Shown: one piece after another, positions 10,899 to 22,974 of the stretch
Numbering within the stretch: the first letter of the stretch is position 1
Layout: each line of letters starts with the position of its first letter
Assembly (NCBI GenBank): GCA_958298945.1
Contig: OY282610.1
Location: 23,150,233 to 23,214,232 of the forward strand
Origin: Atherix ibis
Taxonomy: Eukaryota; Arthropoda; Insecta; Diptera; Athericidae
Direction of reading: 5' to 3'
DNA length: 64,000 nt
Position numbers and translations under genes: made by a program
The notes under the pieces: model-generated
What the model saw: the letters and a program-made list of their open reading frames with translations, nothing else
The model's database searches: none
What the model was told of the DNA's origin: nothing

Positions 10899-12213
10899 AA
10901 GGGTTTTCGAATAAGAGTGATATGATTTCTTTTCAACAAAAAAACACACTAATTGTTAAAGAAATTCAAATGTTTTTTATTGAATGTTAAGTACAATCGA
11001 TACAATTAAGTTCTGAATAAAATGTCATTCAAATGGCATCCACGACTTCTTTTGGAGGAACGAATTCGATGAACCCAATTTTCGAGCACTTTTTCCCCTA
11101 AATCAAGTCGTATGTCATGAATAGCACGTTCAATATTGACTTCTAAAACTTGAAGAGAGTCTGGTTTATTGCTAAAGACCAATCAATGACTTCAAATAAC
11201 CCCACAAGAAATAGTCTAATGGTGTTAAATCACAATTTCTTGGAGGCCATTCAATGTCACAATTTCTTGAAATAATCGAATCTCCAAACTTTTCTCGCAA
11301 TAATTCGGTTGTTGCACGTGCTGTGTGGCACGTAGCCCCGTCTTATTGGAACCAGATGTTGTCAAGATCAGCTTCTTCCAATTTCGGCCATAACAAGTTG
11401 GTTATCATCGATCTATACCGCTCGCCATTGACAGTAACGGTGTTACCAGCTTCATTTCGAAAGAAGTACGGACCGATGATTCAACCAGACCAAAAACCAC
11501 ACTAAACTGTCAATTTAGGTGAATGCAATGGGTGTTCATGAATAATTTGTGGATTTTCTTCGCACCAGAATCAACAGTTTTGTTTATCTACCGCACCACG
11601 CAGATGAAAGTGAGCCTCATCGGAGAAGATGATTTTCTTTTAAAAAAATCGTTATCGTTTTCAAGTTGTTCCAAGACAAAATCAGGAAATTCACGACGTT
11701 AACGATGGTCCAATGACTTCAGTTCTTGAGTGATAACAATTTTATACGGATGCAATCCCAAATCCTTTCTCAAAATCCGCCAGGTTGTGGTTTGAGACAG
11801 TCCCAATTCTTGAGAACGTCTTGGAATCGAGAAATTGCTGTCTTCACTTCAGCAACACTTGCCTGAACGGTAGCAATATTTTCATTACTTTGAGCGGTTC
11901 TTTGTCTTATTGGCACTTGAACATTATGTAAAGAAAATGTACGCTCGAAATTTTTTACAATTCGTCGAATAGCGAGCACAGTTGAACGATTGTTACGACC
12001 ATAAAATGGCAAAAGCGCACGAAAAGTTGCAATTGGAGAACGATTATTTTGATAATAAAATTGAATAATTTGTAAAAGTTGTTCTTGCTTATATCTCTCC
12101 ATGATGAAATTGTAAACATTACTGAATACAATGAAAAAAAAGATAGATCATGACATATTACAAATGGCCGAAACGTCACTTAGAAATCATATCACTCTTA
12201 TTGGAAAACCCTA
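10899..12213 (-). mobile_element. Full-length DD41D mariner with both terminal repeats (transposase broken)
   Basis: Terminal inverted repeats of about 33 bp lie at 10899 (AAGGGTTTTCGAATAAGAGT...) and 12213, whose complement reads TAGGGTTTTCCAATAAGAGT. TA dinucleotides flank it at 10897-10898 and 12214-12215. The total of 1315 bp is the usual mariner length. The transposase starts at 12102 with MERYKQEQLLQIIQFYYQNN and the helix-turn-helix region is open to 11770. Later parts are frameshifted but keep GATCHTARATTELLREKFGD and NCDLTPLDYFLWGYL, again with 41 residues between the last two catalytic aspartates. It is the best reference copy here for the terminal repeats of this family. Confidence 0.92.
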
Positions 12214-12720
12214 TACAATATTAAAATTGTAAAAATTCACAGAATTTTTTCGTTCTTTCCTTTTTTGTTTATTTTTAATTTGTGAAGAAAAAAGAAACAG
12301 TTTTTATAACCGAATTTGCATTAAAGTAAATAACAGATAATCCGTAAATTTCAAAAAATTTCGCATTTTTAATGTTTTTTTTTTGGATACTAAGCACACT
12401 GCATTATCTCGCAAAAAAAATTTCTTGTTGCAGTCCATTTCCATTATTAAATAATAACACTGCACTATACGAGTTGGTTATTTTTAAATAGAATTTCTTT
12501 TATTGGGTTTATTGGGGAAAGTAATTTTTTTAAAGATCTTGAAGCAACGAAATGGGAATAAATATTCAGTGACGTTTCTAATGAGGGTCTATCTCCTTAG
12601 TTTTTAATTAGTATTTTCGCGAAGAGCAAAAGAAGAAAGTTATCTAGACAGCAGATTATGATAATAGAATAGACGCAAAATAAAATATAATATAAATAAT
12701 ATTGCAAACGATCTTTGACC
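12214..12720. other. AT-rich spacer
   Basis: No gene or transposon domain was recognised between the mariner end and the reverse transcriptase fragment. Confidence 0.6.
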
Positions 12721-13400
12721 AGTTTGGATGTCGTAAGTCCAAATTGGTTTTTTGATTGCGTTTTATATGAAAAACTTACATTGTTTATTTCGGATGGTTG
12801 TCCAGTAGTCTAAGAAATTATCAATACGGTCTGTAAATATAGTTTGTGGGATACAGTCCCCTTTTTAGATATTGAAATGAATGGGTGGATTTTTCGCGGC
12901 GAGTGAAAATAATGTGAGCACTATTCTGGTTATTTCCCTATTCTGTGTTTACCAGGCTTGAAGATTGTAGATATGAGTAAGTATAGATTGTGCGTGGTTA
13001 AGTAAAGTCGTATTATCCGCATAATTGGCAATGGTAGACTTTGAATCAGATATCATGAGTATAAATATTATATAAAATTGGACCAAGGATACTGCGTTGT
13101 AGGACTCCGGCTAAGATAAAATATATTTCCGAGGATTCTGTATTAATTGTAACTTGAAAATGATGTTGAAAGAAGAAAGCTCTTGAGTTTCCAGAGGAGT
13201 TCAGGATGCAACACACGATCAAAAGCTTGGGAGATATCTAAAAAATACACCTGGGCAATACTCTTTCCTCTCAAGAGAGGATGAAATATGATCTATGGCA
13301 TTGCTGGATAATGGAGTGTTCAGATCAGAAGCCAAATTGGTGATCAGGAATAATTTTTCTAAATGTTTAGCAAATACTTCGGCTTTTTTTGTCTATTTTT
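12720..13400 (-). mobile_element. Jockey-like non-LTR reverse transcriptase fragment
   Basis: The minus strand has the reverse transcriptase order of motifs PDHQFGF*SEHSIIQQ (about 13310-13350), ILAGVLQRSILGP (about 13075-13115) and YADNTTLLNH (about 13000-13030, the decayed YADD active site). Frame changes and stops occur throughout. The same sequence family is present at 39690-40360. Only the middle of the reverse transcriptase is seen. Endonuclease and 3' tail were not recognised. Confidence 0.75.
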
Positions 13401-13460
13401 GCCCAGTTACCGTCATTTTGTTTCAGTAGGTGTGATGTGCTTTCGTACAAGAGTATTCGA

Positions 13461-13742
13461 AATTCGCTCTTAAATTATGAGCCCCAAGAGTTTTTACTCT
13501 AAATTATGAGCTTCAAGAATACTTGACCTCAAAACAACTTTCCCAAAATTCACTCTTAAATTATGAGCCTCAAGAGTTTTTGCTCTAAATTATAAGCTCC
13601 AAGATTACTAGACCTCAAAAAAAATTTCCCAAAATTCGCTCTTAAATTATGAGCCTCAAGAGTTTTTACTCTAAATTATAAGCCTCAAGAATACTTGACC
13701 TCAAAACAACTTTCCCGAAATTAACTCTTAAATTATGAGCCT
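13461..13742. repeat. 86-bp tandem repeat, about 3.3 copies
   Basis: Units begin AATTCGCTCTTAAATTATGA (or with one or two changes) at 13461, 13547, 13633 and 13719, exactly 86 bp apart. Within each unit the theme CTCTAAATTATGAGC/CTCAAGAGT recurs, so each unit is itself a doubled shorter repeat. It lies between the reverse transcriptase fragment and a mariner fossil. Confidence 0.9.
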
Positions 13743-13749
13743 TCCCAGA

Positions 13750-13960
13750 ACTTTTATTTATTTATTTTTTATCTGCAACTACAATTATATTGTAACAAGC
13801 AGATTAACATAACATTTTTTAGTTCTCCAACTAGCGGAAGTTAGATTCCTCAAGAAAATCTCTAGGCTATTGTCTCTTAAGTCTCCGGTGAGATTAAATT
13901 TATCGAATTCAACCGTTCATGATCATTTGAGACGGCTAGATTTAATCTCAAAGCTCGACA
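13750..13960. repeat. Dispersed repeat also found at 38420-38600
   Basis: The two regions share blocks such as TTAGATTCCT...GAAAATCTCTAGGC and TTGT(C/G)TCTTAAGTCT in the same orientation. Both lie close to jockey-like reverse transcriptase fragments, so they may be untranslated parts of that element or a separate short repeat. No coding content was recognised. Confidence 0.6.
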
Positions 13961-13969
13961 TATGAGTTC

Positions 13970-14610
13970 CTCATCTTCTTGCGGAAAAAAATTTGTGCCG
14001 TCACATTGATGTTTGTGATTTGCTTCTCATTTTTGAAGTGTATCATCTCTGAGGACGAGAAATGGGTTGTCTACAACAATGTTAAGCGCAAAAGATTTTG
14101 GAGTAGAAAAGATGAACCGGATCAAAGCACTTCGAAAGCTAATAATCATCAAAAAAAGGTTATGTTATCTGTTTGGTGGGATTTCAAAGGAATAGTTTAT
14201 TTTGAGCTTTTACTGAGCAACACAATGATCAATTCTGAAGTGTACTGTCATCAGTTGGACAAATTGAATGGATTCACTTAAAGAAAAAAGGCCAGAATTG
14301 GTCAATGTTCCAACAGGATAATGCAAAACCAAATACAAGAAAGCTTTTAGAGCTTGGATAAGATATACTGCCACACCTACCATATTATCCAGACCAAGCA
14401 ACTTTCGATTATCATTTGCTCCGGTCTCTACAAAATTTTTTAGACGGTAAAACGTTTAATTCAAATGAGAAGGTCAAAAATGACTTGGATCAGTTTTTTT
14501 CCAGCAAAGAATAAAAATTTGATAACCGTGAAATCATGCTACTGCCAGAAAGATGGCACAGGGTATTGTATCAGACCGGACAATATTAAATTTAATAAAA
14601 TATTAATTCA
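13970..14610 (+). mobile_element. DD34D mariner fossil
   Basis: The coding remnant has ISEDEKWVVYNNVKRKRFWS (first catalytic D), KKVMLSVWWDFKGIVYFELL, FQQDNAKPNTRKLLELG (second D), PYYPDQATFDYHLL (third D) and LPERWHRVLYQTGQY. These are the standard blocks of a mariner transposase. The N-terminal third is missing, there is a frameshift near 14280, and stop codons interrupt it. A small deletion after the second D shortens the D-to-D spacing. It is a different subfamily from the 3707-4585 element. Confidence 0.85.
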
Positions 14611-16250
14611 CCATAAGAAAATAGTCTTTTATTTTTATAAAAAAAAAAACGAAATTACTTCCCGGACAACCCAATACAAAAAAAAATATTTCGAAAAAAT
14701 TAGGGAAAAAAAACGAACTAACATTTTCGTGTCAGTTGAATTTCCAATAAAAAAAAAATGTGGAGGGGGGGGTCTTAATCGGTTTAAGAAGACGTCGAAC
14801 AGTTGGACGGGCTTGGAAGAATGTTTATTTCTGTTCAAGGATGCGGTGACTGACCTTAGTACAACTTCTTTTGTGGAGTCTTTTCGTATAAGACACCTTC
14901 GTACAATAGGAAACTGTGGGGCTATAAAGGCGTTCTATACAAACACATATGTTCTATACAAACACATAAACAAATAAAAAATAGAGTAAAAATTATCAAA
15001 TTTATAAGTTTTTAATTGTATTTTTTTTTGATAAATTTAAATTTTTTTTTTTATTAAAAAAGATGATTTTAAAAAAATCGAAAATAATCGCATTTAACGC
15101 AGTTTTTTATTTCACTGCAATACCGTCAGTGTGAACTGCATTACCATCAATATGCTCTGCATTTCCTCGTAACTGCATTATCATTACCATACATTTTTCA
15201 CCTTTTTTGAAAAAAAAACTATTTGAAAAAAATTCTTAATACGATTAACATTTTCGTGTTACTTTAATTTCTAATTAAAAAAAAAGGAAAAAATATGGTC
15301 GAATTTATACAATTTTTTATGTTGTTTTTTTAAAAAAAGTGTAATAAATAAATCCTCTTAAACTTTTAGGCTGCAATAAAATCTAAATTGAATAATTTTT
15401 TTTTTTTAATAAAGACGACTTTTTAAAAATAAAGAAGAAAAATTTTAATATCAAATAAAAGAAGAAGAAAATTCGAATCGGATAATTTTTGATCAACAAT
15501 CTTAAAACACTTCAAATGTTGTGCAATGCATATATATTAAAAATACAACATTTGATACTTAAACCGTCATACGTGAGACGTCGAATGGCTCTACGGTCGC
15601 GGTGCTTAGATGTGGCCTGTGGCACATGTCTTTGGGACCTTTCTCATAAAAAAAAAACTGTCTTTGGGACCTTTCTCACAAACAAACATTTGTAGGGTTA
15701 TTACAGCTGTAAAATTGTTACATAAAGAAATTTTATTACAGCGGTTATTCTTATTTTTTTTGTAGAATTTTTTTATTTTATTTTGATTTTTATACTATTT
15801 GTTCTACATTTTTATATTTGGAACTATTTTTAAGATCAATATTTTGGTATGATTTATTTTTTTTTATTAAATTATTAAATGGTCGAATCGAAAAATTATG
15901 ATTTAGAGAAAATAATTGTAAAAAAATGTTCATTTATTTCTATATGGTTTATACTCAATCAACAGAAAAAAAATATGCATTAACTTCATTCTAGTATGTA
16001 CGATTATAAGAGCTGCCTGCATAATTTATAGGTTAGTTTAGGTCAATAAGTCAGAATCGTATAATATTGGTAATAACAAGGGTGATAAGGAACAGCAGAA
16101 AGAGTACAATCACACAGTCTCCATTTTACTGGATACTGAATTTTGATATAATATATGATAAGAGCCATTTATTATTTTTTGACATTTATTATTATTATTA
16201 TTATTAAGGACATTAATCTAGTACATTCGTTAAGAGATTGGGGGATGCTG
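14611..16250. other. AT-rich DNA with a small duplicated motif, no gene
   Basis: Mostly A/T runs. Around 15110-15180 ACTGCATTA-like words recur. At 15628-15685 the string CTTTGGGACCTTTCTCA occurs twice. A related stretch with the same TGGCCT..GGNNC.TGTCT words sits in reverse orientation at about 21270-21320. No recognisable protein. Confidence 0.5.
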
Positions 16251-17380
16251 CAATTAAAATCACTCAAACTTAACTCTTGTCAGAGGGCCTGAAACTTGCT
16301 GACCGAAAAATCAAGGCAGTACTAGTGATCAACAGATCACTAGTACACTCTCACGACATCTGGCGGCTTAGATAGACACTAGATTTAACTTGGGCGAACA
16401 TCTGAAAATCGCTGCTGAATTGTCAAGTCGAATTATGAATGCCTTAGCAAGAGTCATGTCTAACAAGGCAGAACCCAGACCCCCGCCGACAGTTACCAGT
16501 TCTATGATACTATAAGCAGCCTGCATTTGATAAGAAGCTATGGCATGGCGACCCAATCGAATGCGGTATATCGAGTTTCGAGAGCATTTTGTACTGTCTT
16601 GCATGTCAAAAAAAAATGTTTCAATCGAACGTTTGACGGATGAGCGAGCCACGATCTATGTTATTTGGAATACATCGCCTTAGCAGAGAAGAAAGAAACG
16701 AGGCAACGACATTGGGATTTATCACCTAACTGAAGATGGACACATTATTCATTCCTGATATAACCACATAGAAGGGTAGAGGTCATGAAGTGGACATGGG
16801 TGCTTCAGGCACACTTTTATTAATTTAAGCTGACCTGCACGTTAATGGGACTTGAGAATTCAGATAATGTATCTCCCACTGTTCACGTTTTACCGAAGAC
16901 AGTAAGGAACGCTTGTCCCAGAATGGCATTATTGCAAAAATTATAGTATTGCTTGGAGTACGGTAGCTAACTACGCATCCCGAGTAATAAACAAATTCCG
17001 TTCTGAGGAAAGAGAGACAAAATGCCAGCCTTCAGCCTAGATAGAATAGTTGACTTGAAGCCAGCTTGTTCCCCGTGAAGTATAATACCCGACGATGATC
17101 TCGTAGGGGACATATTTGAAGAACATGCAGATGGGTGGGTTGTAGTGGGTAAAAATCCCACAGACTGAGGATGAGTTCAGTATAAGATTTCCCCCCAAAC
17201 CAAAGTTTTGTAAAAATTGACGTTGGGGTCTTGCGTTAGGTGTCTAACCTAAACTCAAGTTCGACAAGTATACTGAAATTGAGCCCCCGTTTCACTATGA
17301 TTGGGGATCGTGACTTGTCTAGTAATCTTAATGGTGATTTCGGTTATCAAGGGTTGTCCGAATTTTCACTATTCGATGAT
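16250..17380 (+). mobile_element. R1-clade non-LTR retrotransposon, 3' part of the ORF (decayed)
   Basis: The plus strand contains, in order, MNALARVMSNKAEPRPP (end of the reverse transcriptase, compare ALARLMPN.GGPR), ERLTDERATIYV, a LTEDGHIIHS stretch, SGHGCFRHTF (a hallmark of the R1-type C-terminal domain) and YCKNYSIAWSTVANYASRVI. This is the usual order in R1-like elements downstream of the reverse transcriptase. Several stops and frameshifts are present. Boundaries are approximate and no rDNA target sequence is seen. Confidence 0.72.
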
Positions 17381-18229
17381 GCACCAACTACACAACCAAA
17401 TTTGTGATTTTCGTTTCTACGCGTTGGCATAATTTCCTCTTTTTCATAATAACATATGTGAAGTGCTGATATGCGATAAAAAAAAACACATTTTTAGACA
17501 ATTTTTTTTAAATTCAAATCGATTATATTCTCGAACATTTACTGACCAATCATATTAAAATGCTGTGCTTGGCGTTCATTAAACTTTGAACTTTGCTTAT
17601 GTGCCAAACAAAAAAAGATGTTATGACATAGAAAATTGTTGTTTTTTTCTTTTTTTCTTTCTTTTAAAATGAATTGCTTTCGTTATTTTTCTGATAAACA
17701 TAAAACCAGAGTAGTGAACGGGATTGCAACAACAGAAAAAAAAAACAAGAACCAACATTGATTAATCGTATCATAATAAAATTCACTTGAATGCATTTTG
17801 AAACCAACATAATTTCATCTTATCTGCATTTTCATAATTGGTATTTTCCCTATCTTGAGAGTGTTTCCGCCAAAAAAAAAACAAGAAAACAACGCCTATC
17901 GGGACGTCTTTTTTTCTAATTAACTGAATGGAGAAACAAGAACAGATTATTTGCTTTCTATTAAGAATAGTATAACATAGCTCAAATCCTTTAAGAATGG
18001 TAAGAGTTTTATAACGTTTTCCTTATTATTAGAAATTATCACGATTTTTGTGGTCTTGAGTTCGTGACATGGTCGAAGTGTTCCCTTAAGTATAATTATC
18101 AGAGAGAAAAATGAGGCAGAGTAAGTTATTTTTTAAATTCATCGTTTTAAGCGTATGAATTTCTTAGAAAAAAAAACTGTTCAAATTTCTAGTCAAACTA
18201 TTTCAAAGTCACAACAATCTGCCCTATTT
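17381..18229. other. AT-rich intronic DNA, no gene
   Basis: No motif recognised. The stretch leads into the degenerate repeat array. Confidence 0.55.
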
Positions 18230-19890
18230 CTTCAATATTAATTCAAATCAAAAAATTTCCCTCCTTTTTTTATTGTATTAAGAAGAAAAAAATTCGCATT
18301 TTTTGCGTAAAAAATTTTTTTTTTTATGTGAACAAAAAATTTCTTTTTTTATTTAAAATGGAAATTCCAGTTTGTATCAAACTTTTTTCTAGTCTTCATT
18401 TAACTTTATTATGAGTTCAAAAAAAAATCGTTTTCAAAATTTAAACTTCAATTGAAAATAGAAACTTTGATAAACTTCAAATTTTCTACTTTGAAGTGAA
18501 ATTCCAATTTGGTATCAATTTTTTTCTGGCTTACAGTAAACGTTAATTATGAGTTAAAAAATGCCCGTTTTCAAACTTTTGTAAAAATTTCCCTTTATTT
18601 TGAATAAAAAATGTTTGAAAATTTCCCATTTTTTTCGTGATTTCCTTTTTTTTTTAAATTTCCCTTTCTATTAAAAAGTAAAATTTCATTTTCTTAGTAA
18701 TTTCTTTATGTTTTTCAGTTAGTATTCATCAAGTTAGAAACAGGTTCCGTTTCCAAATAAAAATTTCCCTTTTTTAAGAAATACAAAAATTGCCTTTTTT
18801 TTCATAAATAGCTTTTTTTGTAAAAAAATTTCTGTAAACAATAAAAAGCAAAATTCCAGTTTTGTATCGAAGTGTTTCTAATTTTCATATAACTTTATTA
18901 TAAGTTCAAAAAAATTCACGTTTTCAAAATATATAATTTCCTTTTTTTTAGAAAAAAAAAAATTCCCTTCTACTTTGAAGTGAAATTCCAATTTGGTGTC
19001 AATTTTTTTCTTTTTTACAGTAAACGTTAATTATGAGTTAAAAAATTTCCGTTTTCAAACTATTGTAAAAAATTTTCCGTGAAAAAAAAAAAAAAAAATT
19101 TCCCAATTTTTTCGTAATTTCCTTTTTTTTAAATTTTCCTTTCTATTAAAAAGTGAAATTTCAATTTTTAATAATTTTTTTTATAATTTTCAGTTAGTAT
19201 TCATCAAGTTAGAAAAAAGTTCCGTTCCTAAAATAAGCATTTTCCCTTTTTAAGAAATTTTTTTTTAAATTTCCCATTTTTTCGTAAAGTTTTTTTGTTT
19301 GTTAAACAATTACCCTTTTTATTTAAAAGGGGAAATTCCAGTTTTGTATCAAATTTTCTTCTAATTTTCATTTAACTTTATTATGAGGTCAAAAAAAATC
19401 CCTTTTTACTATGAAGCGAAATTCCAATTTGGTATCAATTTTTTCGGGTTTACAGTAAACGTTCATTATGAATTAAAAAATGTCCATTTTCAAACTATTA
19501 TATAAAATTTCCCTTTTTTTTTTAATAAGAAATGTTTGAAAATTTTCAATTTTTTTGTAATTTCCGTCGTTTTTTCAAATTCCCCTTTCTTTAAAAAAGT
19601 AAAATTTCATTTTTTTAGTAATTTTTTTTGGGATTTTTGGATCAAGTTAGAAAAAAATTCCGTTTCCAACTTAAAAATTTCCCACTTTTTCGTAAATTTC
19701 TTTTTTTTTGTTGAAAAATTTCCCTTTCTATTAAAAAGCAAAATTCCAATTCTGTATCAAAGTGTTTCTAATTTTCAGTCAACTTTTATTAAGTTAAAAA
19801 AAAGTCCTGTTTTCAAACTAAAAATTTCACCTTTTTGGGTAAAAACAAGCATTAAAAAAAAAGGAAAATATTTTATTCAAAAATAAAGTT
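18230..19890. repeat. Higher-order degenerate repeat array, unit about 410-490 bp
   Basis: The marker GAAATTCCAATTTGGT(A/G)TCAA recurs at about 18498, 18978 and 19418. A second marker, AAATTCCAGTTTTGTATCAAA or close variants, recurs at about 18361, 18850, 19334 and 19739. Between them the words AAATTTCCCTTTTT and CAGT(A/T)A.CGTTNATTATGA repeat. There are therefore about three to four diverged copies of a long unit, itself built of shorter T-rich repeats. The open frame at 19536-19886 is a by-product of low complexity. Confidence 0.75.
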
Positions 19891-21290
19891 TGTGTTGTAA
19901 AAATACTTCTTGTTTTATTTAGAAACATTCCCATTTCTGTAAAAGTTCTTCCTTAAGTTCTACCCTTCTTTGTACTAAAAATCTTTTTGTTTAAAAAATT
20001 TTTTCCTCAATTTGCTGTTCCAGAATAATTGTGAAAACAATCTTTCTTTTTTATAAATATTACTACAACAAAAAAATATTATTTCAAAAGTAAATCGAAA
20101 ACAAAGAAAAGAAAAAGAGATTCTTCTGAGAAGGCAGTAGTGAAACGAAAATTATTATTGGCTTTTTTAATTTTTCGTTTATGGTTGCTAAACATGGCAA
20201 AACGCCCCGTTAAACATTCAAACGTGTTAGCTCTAAAGACGGAAATAGAATAAAAGAAAAAAAAGCTACGCTAGAGAAAGGTTAACAAACCGTGATTTAT
20301 GTGAAAATGGAATAAATATTCCAAAAAATGAAGAGAAAAAAACTACAGCAAACAGAACATAATCATAAAAAAAAAACAATTCTCGTATGTGTTAATAGAA
20401 TATTCAGAGAGAAACAACAAATAAAAATTTACTAAAGAAGAAATTAAAAACCAACCATCCAGTCCAGCAATCCAACCAACCGTGATAGTCGATTTTGTTA
20501 GGTGGAGCCAGCCGTACACTTCATAGTCAGTGGAGCTGACTAAACTTAAAATAACGGAAATCCCGAAAAAGAGTACAAAAATGCGACCATACCTGTGTAT
20601 GTTAATCATATGTGAACTTAGTGTGAAAACTTCCTATTCCATTACCAATGTTCCAAAGTGAGGTTATGTACTTTCCCCATTTTTTTTCTGTAAAATTTAC
20701 CAATTTTCCAAAGAACCTCCTCTTCAACAAAAAAAAAATAACATTCGATATTTTCTTTTTTTTCAATCAATAAACCTACGAGTATTATTGAAAATAAATC
20801 AAAAAAGAAATTTAAAAAAAAAAATATCCCCAGAGATTGGCTAATCAAAGACTAGTAAATTTCCCACTTTCCTCTCTGATGGCACCACCATGGAATATTC
20901 TTTTAATTTAAATATTTTTTTTTTGTAATTCAATTGCATTTGTCTTGATGAAATTACAAAAAAGAATGAAGAAAAATATCTCTTTCCAAGGTATTGCCTT
21001 TTTTTACATTTTAACTCTTTCCATTGCTGCCAACTTTAAATAAACAATTTTTATCAGTAAAATGGCCTATAAAATAAATCATATTTTTTAAGGGAAAATT
21101 GCACCTATAAAAAAATTTTGATAGTAGTCAAAAAAAAACTTTTATTTTATGGGATATTTTTGACAAATTTATAGAAATTTTTGACTGAAAATTTTATATA
21201 ATTTTTTGACTGAAAATTTTATATAATTTTTTTGCAAAAAAATGTTGCCATGTTTTTTTCTTCTTTTTTTTGGTTGTAAGGTCTCTGAGA
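19891..21290. other. AT-rich DNA, no gene
   Basis: No transposon or protein motif recognised. Short hydrophobic open frames on the minus strand (20343-20848) consist of T-rich sequence. At 21187-21233 the string TTTTTGACTGAAAATTTTATAT is doubled. Confidence 0.55.
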
Positions 21291-21430
21291 CAAGAACCAG
21301 AGGCCAATCTGTAAGTTGGCATTGCCAACTTCGCTAATGAAACTGGTTCGATGGTAATTTGGAGGGAAAAGTGAGACATTGTTAAATTTTGTAGAGCATA
21401 TGTATTATGCGCAATCCGAATTCTGAGAAG

Positions 21431-22770
21431 CACTCAATGCAACTCGACATTTCTGGTGTTAAACAAATTCATTAATTAAATTATAATAAATATTTAATGG
21501 TCCTCAAATGTTCGCCAAAACGGCGAAACTATTCGTTTAAAAATTGTTACGCTTCGATGTTCAAGGAAATTTTATTACCGTTCAAATTGCCTGTTCCACC
21601 ATGAAATTCGAATTCTGGGAAGTTTTCTTGCTCAGAATTTCGGAATATGGTTTGGCCAATGGAAAAATATCTTCCATCGAAGGTCCAGTTTGTTTGCCTA
21701 CGAATTGGTAAAGAAGCTAAATGCCAATTTGACGGTCGGAATTTTAGTGGGAACAGAACGGAGGAGAGCCTCCCCCGTCAGCTGATTAGCCTGGTCAGAA
21801 TACCACCATGACTGGGAGTTCAATGAGACTCAACGTTTCTGTTGTTAAACAAATTCATTTATTAAATTATAATAAATATTTAATGGTCCTTAAATGTTCG
21901 CCAAAACGGCGAAGCTATTCGTTTAAAAATTGTTACGCTTCGATATTCAAGGAACTTTTATTACCGGCCAAATTGCCCACAGTCCACCATGAAATTTGAG
22001 TTCTGAGAAGTTTCCTTGCTTAGAATTTCGGAATATGGTTTGGCCAATGCATGGAAAGCAATCTTCCACCAAAGGTCCAGTTTGTTTGCCTACGAATTGG
22101 TAAAGAAGCTAAATGCCATTTTGACGGTCGGAATTTTAGTGGGAACAGAACGGAGGAGAGCCTCCCCCGCCAGCTGATTAGCCTGGTCAGAATACCACCA
22201 TGACTGGGAGTTCAATGAGACTCAACGTTTCTGTTGTTAAACAAATTCATTTATTAAATTATAATAAATATTTAATGGTCCTTAAATGTTCGCCAAAACG
22301 GCGAAACTATTCGTTTAAAAATTGTTACGCTTCGATATTCAAGGAACTTTTATTGCCGTCCAAATTGCCCACAGTCCACCATGAAATTCGAGTTCTGAGA
22401 AGTTTCCTTGCTCAGAATTTCGGAATATGGTTTGGCCAATGCATGGAAAGCAATCTTCCACCAAAGGTCCAGTTTGTTTGCCTACGAATTGGTAAAGAAG
22501 CTAAATGACATTTTGACGGTCGGAATTTTAGTGGGAACAGAACGGAGGAGAGCCTCCCCCGCCAGCTGATTAGCCTGGTCAGAATACCACCATGACTGGG
22601 AGTTCAATGAGACTCAACGTTTCTGTTGTTAAACAAATTCATTTATTAAATTATAAAAAATATTTAATATTCCTCAAATGTTGTCCAAGTTCGTTTAAAA
22701 ATTGTTACGCTTCGATGTCAAAGAAATTTTATTACCCACAGTCCGCCATGAAATGGGGGGGAACTTCTAT
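21431..22770. repeat. 392-bp tandem repeat, about 3.4 copies
   Basis: ATGACTGGGAGTTCAATGAG occurs at 21808, 22200 and 22592, exactly 392 bp apart. A diverged partial copy begins near 21431, and the last copy decays after about 22690. The middle copies are almost identical. Each unit is less AT-rich than its surroundings and holds a 60-100 residue open frame starting MTGSSMRLNVSVVKQIHLLN. The frame ends at different places in different copies and resembles nothing I know, so I treat it as a repeat rather than a gene. Confidence 0.92.
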
Positions 22771-22974
22771 AATACGTATTATATTCCGATATTCACTACC
22801 TGGATATTATATGGTCAACGATAGCCATCAATTCAATGAAGTGTTTTCTCTCAATTCCTCTCCTAACCATGGTTCCCAATCCGCTTGCGGCAGGAAGGTT
22901 TGGAAATTAAGGAAAATAGTTCTTTCCAACTCACCAATTATAAGAAAATTCTCATTTTTCAAATCAATCCAAAT

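Noticed and set aside
14465..14977. 170-residue plus-strand open frame
   Set aside because: Its first part is out of frame with the mariner C-terminus that lies there, and the rest is A-rich low complexity.
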